From contig NC_044279.2 in assembly GCF_004027225.2 (NCBI RefSeq), positions 48,632,744 to 48,696,743 on the forward strand: a DNA stretch of 64,000 bases. The letters run 5' to 3'. Under the pieces are notes generated by a model. That model saw nothing but the letters and a program-made list of their open reading frames with translations. It ran no database searches and had not been told where the DNA came from. The DNA is from Strigops habroptila (taxonomy: Eukaryota > Chordata > Aves > Psittaciformes > Psittacidae). Positions 23,801 through 35,800 of this stretch are shown in pieces (the first letter of the stretch is position 1; every line of letters begins with the position of its first letter). The position numbers and the translations under genes are program-made.

Positions 23801-26800
23801 CAACCTGGTCTAGTGAAAGGTGTCCCTGCCCATGGCAGGGGGGTTGGAACTAGATGATCTTTAAGGTCCCTTCCAACCCAAACAATTCTATGGTGCCATG
23901 AATTGATAACATGTGCGCTTATTTCACAGCCAGCTCTTGCTCAAGCAGCCATCCTCATCCATCACTGAAAGAAAATATGCACAGAAATGGAATTACCCTT
24001 TCCAGAGTTTGGAAAGACATTGTCTGCATTCTTTGTCTTCTTGCTGTAGTGGAAGAAGCTAATGTGAAAATGAGTCCTGAAAACAGTGGAGAAGTCCTTT
24101 ACAAGCAGCATGCCATCCTGAGAGAGAAAGGAAGTACCAGGGGTCAGCAGAGCTGGCAACTACATGGCACTGTGTCTAGCCTGTGTGGGGAGGAGGTAGG
24201 AATAGCAGAGTCTGTTTAGGAGGGGCATGGGACAAAAGTGCTTGGGAAATATTGGGCAACATCATAATGCATTCATGTGTCAGGTTCAGAAAGACAACTC
24301 TGCTTATTTAGGCAACAAGCCAAGATGCTGCTTGGTACTGAGGGCCATGGAGGATGCCTACGTATAATGGTCTGATATACCAATTTTTGTAAGATTTAAG
24401 AGAGATTTCAGCAAGACACATCTTCATTTCCCAGCATAATACAACTGTATTCAGAACAACGTTTAGCCAATGTGTTCTCTGCATGCCTGCAATAGTAAAA
24501 CATGTCTAAAATACGGTATTTCTTTGCTCAGAATACTGATGCATCACTAAATTGAGATGTTCATATCCTCATCTGAACTCTTTTAAGCCAAATATAGCTT
24601 TTATCAAAATAGTCAGTGATGTTTGTTTTCACAAATGCTTTCTCTACCTAAATTGAGCTGTTCTAAAATGATTTTGTTTAAAAAATGAAACAAACCCAAA
24701 TGAAAACCCCAGGAAACCTAACTGCAGAAACTTGCTGTGATGAAGATTTTCAGTCACATTCATTCAAAAACCTGAAAACTTTAGGACTTGCCAAGTAATG
24801 TGATTTTTGTCAAGCATCGGGCTTATAAATGTATTCTAAAAAAAACCAGTAGTGTCTTAAACATTATAAATTAGGAAAAAGAAGCTGAAAAGAACATTCA
24901 CACAACCTCAATGGTAATGTCAGTGATACTCCCTCAAACAGATTTTTCTCACTGAATATTGGGGAGGACTGAAGATGTAGTAGTCTCTTTTTATACATAT
25001 GCATAAAATAAAGCTGTTTTTAAGTACACAGTGTTGTCAAAACCACAGTTCACTTGTCATTCTGATGAGCTGGATCTGAGACTGCTCTGTCTGCCTGAAG
25101 TGTGAGCTGTTGCCAGAAGAGGCGTTTGGGCTTCACTCCTCTTTTCCAGTTTATTGTCATACTCTTCCTTGTGCTGGCACCTGGGTTTGTGGGTGATGCT
25201 ATAAGCTGGCTCAGGAGACTGATTAGGCTACAATCTAACCTGGCTAAGAAAGGAAAATAAGATAGATTTTTTTTCTTTATAATCAGATCAGTTCCTTATT
25301 CCATCTCACCATTCGGCTGTATAAATATTACCATTAGTGTTCTGAAATGGTACTGCAGCTTTCATGTGCACCCACTGGTAATGGCAGATTAAATTGACCA
25401 TGTAAATGCAGCCTGGGGAGATCTCTCTGCTGCAAATTGCAGTGTACTATAGAGGCACCTGGACTAGTGACGGGTGGACTATTTCAGACATTTTGTGTCT
25501 CAGCAGTTTGCTAAGAGGAAGGGGAAGACAGGCTGTGCTCCTTTCCAACACATGACTGGGAGGCGTGTGGTACCAGAGAGAAAATAAAAGAAACGTCAAG
25601 CTTAAAACTGTATAAGGAACAGTCTGGTTGTTGCAGAGGCCAAGTAAACTCATCAGGCATTTTGGGATAACACAAATGTCGTCTCTGAATGGAGAGAGAC
25701 AAGTATTGTATGGGCTGTATGGTGTGCAAACCCATATTGTCTTTATTATTTTTAATAGAAAATGTGAGCACAAAAATACATGATGATCCATAGTAAATTT
25801 TGAGGTCTGTTGGTCCAAAATTTTTTTCATCCTCTAATTAATTACTTTGGGGTCATATTTACAGGAGGATTAATACTGCAGTGCTGCTCTCTGAATCAAC
25901 TTCCCTGAGACACATGAATAGAAAAAAATGATTCACTGTACTTTTCTTTTAGTCTTTGTAATGGTGACACTGTCCATGTCAGAAAAGTCCTGCTCAGCTT
26001 TTCACCTGTATCCATAAGTCCACTTTTCAACAGGTAAATAATGCAGAGATTTTCAGGGCTTTGTCTAGTATGTAATATTTCTTTCTAAGACTTTTCCACA
26101 ATGGCAGTAACGTGCAACCACCTGCTGAAAATGCAAAGGAAAGAGCTTTCCCATGTCACAGATCCAGTAATACAGAATAAAACTTTCCTAACTCTTCAGG
26201 ACACGTGGGTACATGCGGAATTAGGTACATCAGAAAATATCTAGGAATGGTACTAGATTAATGGCTTACAAGTAGTTCTCAGAGCCTGCTTCTAAATCAG
26301 ATGATACAGTAGTACCAGAGAAACCAAGGCCTAAGCTTCTGCAGCAGTGAAAGCAGAATAGGAAATTGAAATGACTCTTTCACTGCCTTGAAGTCATTGT
26401 CTAATATTAGCCCTGTCAGCGCCTGGCTCTTTGTCAGTTGGAGCACAGGAGGAGGTGGTTACCAGCCAGGAGAATATGACCAAGGCTTTTAAATACTGTT
26501 GCTTGGAAAGTCTTATTAATGGCTGCATATAAGATCGATGTGCAGTAATTCTTCCAAGCAGTATCTTTTAAAAGCCCTTAGCAATCTGTCATCCTCATCT
26601 CCCTCCCCCCAGTTAGAAAGCCACATTAGTCAGGAGAAATCGCACGGACCTGGGAAGTTTCAAACTGCATCCACTGATGCCGTCAGGAAAATGCTCCTGT
26701 GCAGGGGCACAGGTGCAATTACACTGACGGCTGCTTCTCATCCTCGGCTTGGGTCATCCTGGAGGGACCAGCAGAAAGGAACGGGGAGGCAGGCGAGATT

Positions 26801-29800
26801 CTGTCAGGTGCATGGGAGCAGTACCGAAGAGAAAAATGGAATACCCTGTTCCAGGAGACAAAGATCGCGCTGTCTGTGAGTGTATTGGCTCATCTTCTTC
26901 AAACCTGTGTTTTGAGAGAGAGGGGGGAATTGTCAGTATTGTTTGTTTTGTTCTGAGTTTAGTAACCTGTTCATCGTATCTTAGCCTTTGCTGTCACTGT
27001 GGTAGAAATGCTTTATTTATTTTTTCAAACTGATAATTCATAACTTGTAGTTATTTTGGGGGTGGTTTACAGTTCCATGGTGTTTTTGGCATTTTGGAAC
27101 CCTCAGCTTTGGAAAAACATATCCATATCTAAAGAAGAGATCTTTAAACCTCTTATTTTGTGCAGTGGCATGAAATATTACTTTTAAGGTTAACCTGCTC
27201 CATTAGCTACGGTTGGAAACTAGAGCAGGGGTTTACTAGGCAGTAAATGTTATGATGGTAAAGAACACTGGGTGTGGGAAGCCCCTGTCTGTGATGGAGA
27301 AATCCTGAGTCATTTACTTCATGATGCATCAGCAAAATAATTTGGGTGTGGCTTTGATTTTCAGCTGCTATTGTAACAAGGCTATGAAAGCTAACAGTGG
27401 CTTAACCTGATTTGTGATTGCAATGATTTTTCTCAGAATACGCACAAAATGCCTCACATATTAAAGTGCAACATCTGTGCATGCAATGCTGCAATAGATG
27501 TAAGTATTTGAGTGGGTATCTATCAAAAATATGCTTTTCTGAAGCTAGTAAATTCTCTACTGTAACAACTTCTCCATCACATAGCAGTAAGCAATGTTAT
27601 ATATGTTTTATTATCTTTGAATGTTTGGCTTGGTTTTGATTTTTTTTGGTATTAATTTTTACTGTAGGTTTATTGTTGCAAGCACGACATTTAGTCCTCA
27701 GTTCAGATGATGTTTTTTTCTAATGCAGTCAGCACTGTATGGCAAGTGGCACTAAAATCAGCACTGGGAAAGGGTTAAAGGACAAAACTACGTCAGTGGA
27801 TTGTTTTTTAATTTTGAGTAATATATCTTGAGACTCAACCACTTTCAACAATGAGAAAAGGAGAGTTGTAATTAAACATATGTACGTAAGTGAAATAATT
27901 TTTAGTAGTATGGATCTAAAATAAATATGCTCAGGGAGTTACAAATGAGGAGGAAAGGATTTTCTTGCTTGATTCTGGAAAGAAGAGCTTAGATAAACCT
28001 TTACTATACTATAAATGTATAGTTGCAAATGCCTTTGCTGTATGGCTGAATGTAGTGAATTAGAAAAGTCATAGAAGGACAAGTGGGGGTTTTTGTTTTC
28101 AGTCTCTGATGGGTACCTAATTCTTAACATTTTCAAAAAGTATATACCTACTCAGTACACTGACTGTTTCTGACTACCTTGCTTCACTTGTTAGCAATTT
28201 TTTTTCATGTATAATCTGTGTGAAGTACACCAAAGAATAATGGCATTTTGTCTTCTGTCTGTCCTGGAACTGTTTTCCATTTCCAGCACACATTTTGGAC
28301 AAGTAGCATAGTAAAAAAATGCCCTAGCTGTAAATGTAATGCTTGTCTCTTGTATCTAGGTGGTCTCAGAAACTGACTTAGAAAAAGAAGAAATCTTGGA
28401 AGAAAGTTCAGAAATAAATACAGTATATTGCTAAAAACCCCTGTCTTGGTATCCTCGCTTGCTTTAGATAAAATTTCCTGTCAGTAACTGGTAGTATGAT
28501 GGTAACATAACAATAAGCTGAATTATTATTTTTTTTTCTTCTCGACTTTGTACATTATTCATTACCATGTCATTCTAGCAGAGACAACTAGAAATAAAGA
28601 AACAAACCTGACTGTCAAACATGAGTAATACTAACTATTCTAGTTATTATCTGGGAGTGTTTGAAAGAAAGGATTCAAAAATATGTGGAAATAGATTCCT
28701 CTAGAATAATATGATGCTGTAGTAATAGGAAGATGATATTTTGTATTTTACATTTCTTTTTCATGCTGTCCACTGAAACAACCTTGCTGCCCCTTTACCT
28801 CACATTCTAACATAAAAACCTTCACTTGAGTCTAAATTTTTTTTTTTTCTTTTTAAATTACAACCTATTACTGCTTGTAAGGGTAAACTTTCTGGTATGT
28901 CCTGAATTTCTTAAACTCAAAGTGTAGTATCTATAATATGTGCTGAAATGTAAAATCAGTAGCCTTTTTTTTTTTTCCCCAATGTTGGAATGTTGAAAAA
29001 AAGGAATGCAGGAATTTTGGGCAAAGAAAGTTAGGAAGAAAAAAGGCAGATCCCTTCTATTTTCCCCAACCAAAAAATAGATTTTTTTAAATATTACTAT
29101 GACATTTGCAGGTGGAAGCAGCTGAGCCTGATAATGCTGATGAATGACAGCATGAATTGAAACCAAGGAACTTTACTCACAGTTAGAAGTGCATGTGCAA
29201 GAATACGTGCATATCTGTGATTTTTATGAGAAAGAAGGCATTTGGGAATGAGAGGTTCGAGTAAAGATGTCATCTAGAAATTCAGAGGTATAAATTGCGG
29301 GACATCAGGCGCATTATGAGGTTTAATTATTGTTTTTAAAGCTTTGTGAAGATAAAAAATGCCAAGTAAGCATTAAGTATAACGCTAATATATTGAAACA
29401 AGCAATAGGATATTTTAATGATATATTGCCATTCTGTAATTGCATAACTAATAGTTTTTTGGTAATATTGTAATTCTAGTGCGAATGTTCACATACATAA
29501 AATCTACCCTTAAACTTCTAAATTCCTTTACTGGGTTTTCTAGCCATTACTTTTATATTTCATGGGAGAAATTTGCTATAGACTGGTGAAGACATCCTTA
29601 GCGAGTTATACAGGCCACACAGCTTTACAAGTGACAGGCTTGTCAGTATCATTTAAAGTTAGGCAGTATCTAGGACATGAAAATAAACAAATAGTGTGTT
29701 TTTATGTTAGCATAGGCTAATGTGTGTATGCCACCAGTGATATTTCTAATAGAAGAGTTTAGTCTACAAATTTTATGAACAAAATGTAAAGCTGTGTTTG

Positions 29801-32800
29801 TTACACAAGCGACCTCACTCTTCATGGAAGAATTTTATGATCATTTCATTAAGGTTCTTAATCTAATATCACAAGGGTCTCAACCCACTTCTTACTCAGT
29901 GCTTTCTTTACCCACATCTTACATGCTCCTAATGGATTCAGAAGGGGGAACAATGGTGGTTTTACTCTTGCAGCATAAGGGATTTTAGGCAAAGCAAAAT
30001 TCTTGGTCATGTAACAGAGATTTTCCAATGTGCACTTAACTTCCCCTGGTAATCTTTTAGCAATAAATGGGAAAGAGAAAGCATGTGAAGCCAGAAAAAT
30101 GTGTTAGAAGAGGATTGTCATAGTCTGAGTACTTTCTGATACACTGAAAGAGGAGAACTTTTATCTACTTGAAGAAATATGTGATAAGCATTCAAGTTAA
30201 ATTTTAATTAGTTATCATTTTCTAGCTCAGTAGTCAGAAAACTGATATCCGGTTCCAATCAGTAATAAAAAATTGCAAAGCTACCCATAATTAGACCCTG
30301 TAAAAGCCTTCAAAAAATTAATCAGAAGGGATTTACGTAAAACTAGTCAGGAGCCTGTATTCTACCTTGATTACAAGAACAAATAAAATTACTCTTCGTA
30401 GGTAGGGGCTAAAGTCTCACTCACATTTGGAGAGATGGTGTATTTTTTATTATTTCTGTAGAGTAGAAAATATTAGTTACAATTAGATGGAAGGTTTTGA
30501 TGTTGCCAAATACCCAGTAAGAGGGAAAAATTGATCAAGATGATGGCCAAGATGATGGACAGGTCTGCCAAGAGCCTAGATACAATTTCCTGCCTGGAGT
30601 GAGCATCAACACGATGATTTTGAATAAAACATTCTCTGGTCTCCCACTGTTTTGTCTATGTGTCTTCATCTAAATGGGGAAAATTCTGGCTGGTTGTGAC
30701 CGGTCTCCATGCTACACAGCCTAAAGCACCGCCTGTTGGGATGTTCAGGTTGTTCCAGGTGTGCTGACGGTGCACAGCCTGGCTCTGTATGAAAACGGTT
30801 TTAAGAAGACAAGGTTATGTGCATCCATTCATTCTCTGAGTTTTGTCCTGAAGTTATTACACAAATTTAACTGTCTTAAATAAGAGAACTATTCTAGTCT
30901 ATTATGTTTTCTTTTCCATTTTAATTAAGTAACTCTGGTAAAGTGTCACGTTCTACACCTTCTTTTCAGCCAATCCTAACAGCACATTGTTTAATTAGAG
31001 TTAGATGCATTTGAAAAAGTACTTAACAATGGAGAAGGGTACTTGAAAAAAAAGCTAGGATTGAGTTGTCACACTGGAAAAATTCCCACAAGGAAATGAG
31101 TCATTAACCTACCCTAGTGTTTTGCAGGATAGTCATCATGTGAGGGGAATTTTCTGTACCTTTGAGTTGGTACAAATGTTTCAGTTTCAGGTGATGACTG
31201 GACACTGTATCAGTTGTACCTCAGCAGAGCATGCAATAGTATGAATTTGCATGCTTTAAATAGGTAGGAGTGCTCAAAATAGCACTTTAGTGATGGAGTT
31301 AGAAAAAGTCCCTGGAGGTAACAAGTTAATTGTGCTCAGCTTGCGTGAATGATTGCTTCTGAGTTTGATTGTATGGCAAGCAGTCATTTGAGATTTGGCC
31401 ATGTTGGTACGTGGTCATAGTGGATCAGCCGCCTTCACAAGTTGCGCCAGCAAGTTAGTGATTTTTATTGTAACAGTTTGTTATCACAGTGGAACACCTT
31501 CCACTAGACCAGGTTGCTCTAAGCCCTGTCCAACCTGGCCTTGAACACTGCCAGGGATGGGGCAGCCACAACTTCTCTGGGCAACCTGTGCCAGTGTCTC
31601 ACCACCCTCACAGTGAAGAATTTCTTTCTAGTATGTAATCTAAACCTTTTTCAGTTTAAAGCCATTCCCCCTTGTCCTCTCACTACAGGCCTTGGTAAAA
31701 AGTCTGTCCCTATCTTTTTTATAAGCCCCCTTTAATTATTGTAAGGCTGCAGTAAGGTCTTTCTGGAGCCTTCGCTCCTCAGGGTTGAACAACCCCAGCT
31801 CTGTCAGCCTTTGCTCAAAGGAGGAGTGTTTCAGCCCTCTGATCGTTTCTGTGGCCCTCCTCTGGACCTGCTCTAATAGGTTCATGTCTTTCTTGTGCTG
31901 GGGACCCCAGAGCTGAACGCAGTGCTCCAGGTGGAGTCTCAAAAGAGCAGAGTAGAAGGGGAGAATCACCTCCTTCAACCTGCTGGCCATGCTTTTTATA
32001 CAGCCCAAAGTATGATTTGGCTTTCTGGGCTGCAAGCGTACATTGCCAGCTTATATCCCGTTTTTCATCCACCACTATCCCAAAGTCATTCTCTGCAGGG
32101 CTGCTCTCAATCCCTTCCTTGCTGGTTGTATGGTTGCTGTATTCACAGTTGTGTTTTGTGGAAAACAGGGAATGATTTTAACATTGTTTTATTATTTTTC
32201 ATTTTTAATTCTCTTTCAGAATTCCCCACTCTACCAATATCTGCAGGATTTGGGACACACAGATTTTGAAGTATGTTCATCTGTGTCGCAGAAAGCAGAG
32301 CAATGTGCAGCAGCGGAAAGCCAAAGAGAGCGGACTCTGCATGCTGCCCAGAAAGTGAGCACTCTCCTGTTCCTATTTATCTTCTCAAAGGAGAACCACA
32401 TTATTTCACAAATAAATAGGCAAAATCAGAGGGGATGAAGATAAACCTCTTACTTTATTAAAAGAAAAACAAAATAAAACAAAACCAAAACACCCAGTCA
32501 ATTGTCATATCTTGTCTGCAAATGTGTTTGGAAATGCATGTTTTGCCAGTATAGTTTGGAGTGCTTCTTTGCCCTTGCATAAGCTAAGGAAACAAGAAAT
32601 GTTGATAATGAATTTTTTGAGTGTTGTAAGTTGTCTTCTTTACTGGATATTACTGTGTTACCTTAGCATGACATTCTGGGAATAAATCTACTGGAGCTCA
32701 GTTTTCCTGTTGTTCATTCTGTTGTTCATTCTTATTTCATACTTCTTCAGCCATTTTCAAATCAGAGGTTCACAACACCTTTCCTCTTGTTAGTAACCTC

Positions 32801-35800
32801 TGCTGCTTTCCTGCTCCACAATGTTCTACCCTCTCAATTAGTGGGCAGTGAACTGGGGGAGCATCCGATTTTTCCCAAACACAGGTGGTATGATGAGTGG
32901 TCAGGAAATCCCCATAACGTCTCCCTACAGGTTTCAGTGGATGGGGCATATGAGGAGAGCTATTGCTTTTCTTGGGATCTTTTCTCAGATAATGCCATCT
33001 TGACATATATCTTCTCGGTTCTCAGATGCTTCAAGGAATTAGCCAAGTAATAGTCACAAGGCTTTATTTCAACAATTTTTTTTCCAGTTTTGTATGTGTC
33101 CCTCTTGTTCCTCCTTTGATTTAGGTCAGAAGCATTTTTCTTGTGGATTTTTTAACCTATTCTAGTGTGTGTAGGATCTTAAAGGGGAGGATTTGGAAGT
33201 GTATAAATTGATGTGGATAACATCAGTCAGGTTTTTTTTCTGGTCTGGGGGAAGAATGTGTGGTTTCTGAGATATTTGCTATGGTATACTTGCAGGCACT
33301 GACATGCAGTCTTTGAAGTGAAAATTTAGAAATCGCAGTGTGAAGCTTATTCATCTGGCAGTATTCAGAGGAGTGTTGATGGGTCGTATTTTCACATAGT
33401 GATATTCATTTCAGCCACTCTCTGTATAGGCTACATAAGCTGCCTCACACACTCATTAGTCCATTTGAAAAGACAGGATGATAAAACATGAAACATTTTG
33501 CTTTGGTCTTCAGTCCTGTTGGAATCAATCTTCGTGTATAGATTGGTCATAGTTTGGTTTTACCTGTTGGGCAGGTGCGCTGTGCGCTTTGCTTCACAGC
33601 CTTGAGCCCAGTTTCTGAGACTTGCAGTCCTGTGGAAGTGTGCCATGTCTCCCTCTTCTCATGCCCCACTTTCTGATCAAAGATAACTATGTAGATAAGA
33701 TGCAGGGTGCATATCCACTGAGCAGACCAGTAAGTACTGCATGCCCAGCACATGGATCAGATGCCTGTAAAAAATAATCATACTATAATAAGAATCCCTA
33801 AGTTTAGTACTGTTCAGCCATGTTCTTGTAGAGTTTACAGCTTTTCAAAGAGTTCAATAATCACGTAGAAAAGAATCAGGAAGGAGCTTGATTGCAGAAC
33901 TCTGGTCTCGTGTGCTGAGGATTTGTGAGACACGAAACAGATTAATTGAGGGGAGGAGGAGAAGTGATTCTTGCAGTGTCTCCGTGCTTCCTCAGCTGAT
34001 TTCTCTACTGTAAGATTATTTCAAATTTAATGAATAAATTGATTTCTAGTTACTAGTGATGTGGATAGCTATTGCATTTGGAATATGATTGCTCCTATGA
34101 GCGGTCACAAGGCAAGGCTGAATTTAATTCAGGGTTTAACTCACAAGTTTTTATACTTTAATTTAAACTACCTTTAAAAATATTCATGAAAATATTAAGC
34201 CCACTAGCCTTACTTTTCAGAAATGACAGTTATTGTCACCATAGCCCTTAAGAAACCACTGAAAATTTTTCTTCCCTTTTAAAGCTATTGGCAGTTTTGA
34301 GGTACATTTACGTTGAAGATACCTGTTCTGGCTTAGTGCAGGAAGACTTTAATTAAACCACTGTTAATTGAAAATTAGAGTGACGCTTTATTGGCTGATT
34401 ATGTGTTCATTACTATGAAGTAATGCATGCGGTGTCACTTGCTAGCTGCGTTACTTTGTTTTACATACTTACTTTTGTGAAAGTCAGTAAAGCAGTACGA
34501 TGCTGCGTTCATGTATATGATTTCCAAATTTAATACGAAAGTGCTGTGGGGTGAAGAATCTCAAAAGGATTAATTACACTGCTTTGAAAAACCTTAAGTA
34601 TTCTGTTTTTTTTCCCTTCCTTCCTCTCAAGCATTTTACACTTTATTTTATTGTGTTGTGAGCAAGTCCTCCAGTATTGTGTCAGATGTAGGAGTAATTC
34701 GCTATGGTTTGCCTTGCAACTTGAAGGGAGTGGGTGTGTGAAAATGTGCTGTCCATTTCTTACAAATACTAGGATGATATTCACATTGTCTCATCTCTGT
34801 CTAGACAAGGATATGTGGTAGAAATAAGGAAGAAACCTGTGTGTAACTTCTAGTGATATAGGTTCTTTCTGCTGCTGTTCCAGTACTAGTTTGGGAATGT
34901 TAACACTTTTCTTTTGTAATCTGATGTTAGAAAGTCTGTTTTTGTCATTTTATTTCTGTGTCCCATTTTGATAGGGTGTCTCAAAAGGAAAGAGAATGAG
35001 GGAAAGGCAGCTGGCCACACATTTAAGGAAGTAGACTGGATTTAGAAGGACGTGAGGCTTTGCTGCAACGTTTATATGACACACAGGCAAATTATTTACA
35101 TCCCCATCCAATCATTTCCTCAATTTACATGAGCAAGTTATCACTTTCCTTCTCTCAGTCTTTGCTGGCCTAATCTACTGAAATTATAAATGTCTGGGAA
35201 ACAAATGGTTTCTGAGTTCTGAATATGTACCTACCCTTGGTCCTGACATAAAATGATCTTGTTGAGGCTTAGTGTAGTGCAAAATACAATAACAAGGCAC
35301 AGATGATGTTCCATGCTGTGTGATGTCTAGCACATGTGTACGTTTTCCTTTTGTTCTGAAAAGCAAGTTTACAAATGCCTTGAACGCTTTATTAAAATAA
35401 AAATGGAAAAGCTGCAGTATTGCTTTATCTTTGAGTTGAGATTGTTTACTCCTCATATATCCAGTCAAGTAGGAACCCTGTGCAAATACATTCTGGTGAC
35501 ATGTAGCAAGATTTTGGCAAGGCGAAGATCTAGTTTGGGATCTTCAGGGACTGAAAAAATATCTGGGAAAGAAAGGGGTTCCTAGTGACTGATACAAACA
35601 TCGCTTCTGTGTCTTGCTGTCCTGCCAAGCAAAGCATGTGAACATTGAGCTGAAAAGCTCAATAAAGGTAAAGGTGCTTCAAGGTTGTGTTCTAAGGGCT
35701 GTTGGAGTGCCAAGCTCCCATCTGAGGGAGTATAGAGATGTGATTTAGCACGATAATTATAGGTGCAGTGTTCCTGGCTGTACTAATCTCTGGAGGAAAT

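Larger units (their letters stand above)
17900..32219 (+). other. VEZT: VEZT intron 1 (14,320 nt)
   Basis: The first 580 nt belong to the CpG island. The intron then holds a CR1 fragment at 18596-18670, another at 22434-22560, the composite CR1/LTR/CR1 block at 22945-23893, a (TTA)n run at 22818-22847, a CpG-enriched patch at 26640-26880, and a 5'-extended CR1 at 31492-32140 just before exon 2. The rest is AT-rich intronic sequence in which I recognise nothing. Confidence 0.85.

Noticed and set aside
25447..25830. Minus-strand 127-codon frame in VEZT intron 1
   Set aside because: No recognised domain, composition like intron, and no good splice sites at its limits.
30520..30660. Possible C/D-box snoRNA (several GATGATGG-like boxes)
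   Set aside because: No paired D box and no terminal stem were found at the right spacing.
31541..32269. Plus-strand frames before VEZT exon 2
   Set aside because: They translate the antisense of the CR1 element; the real coding signal is the minus-strand ORF2 remnant.
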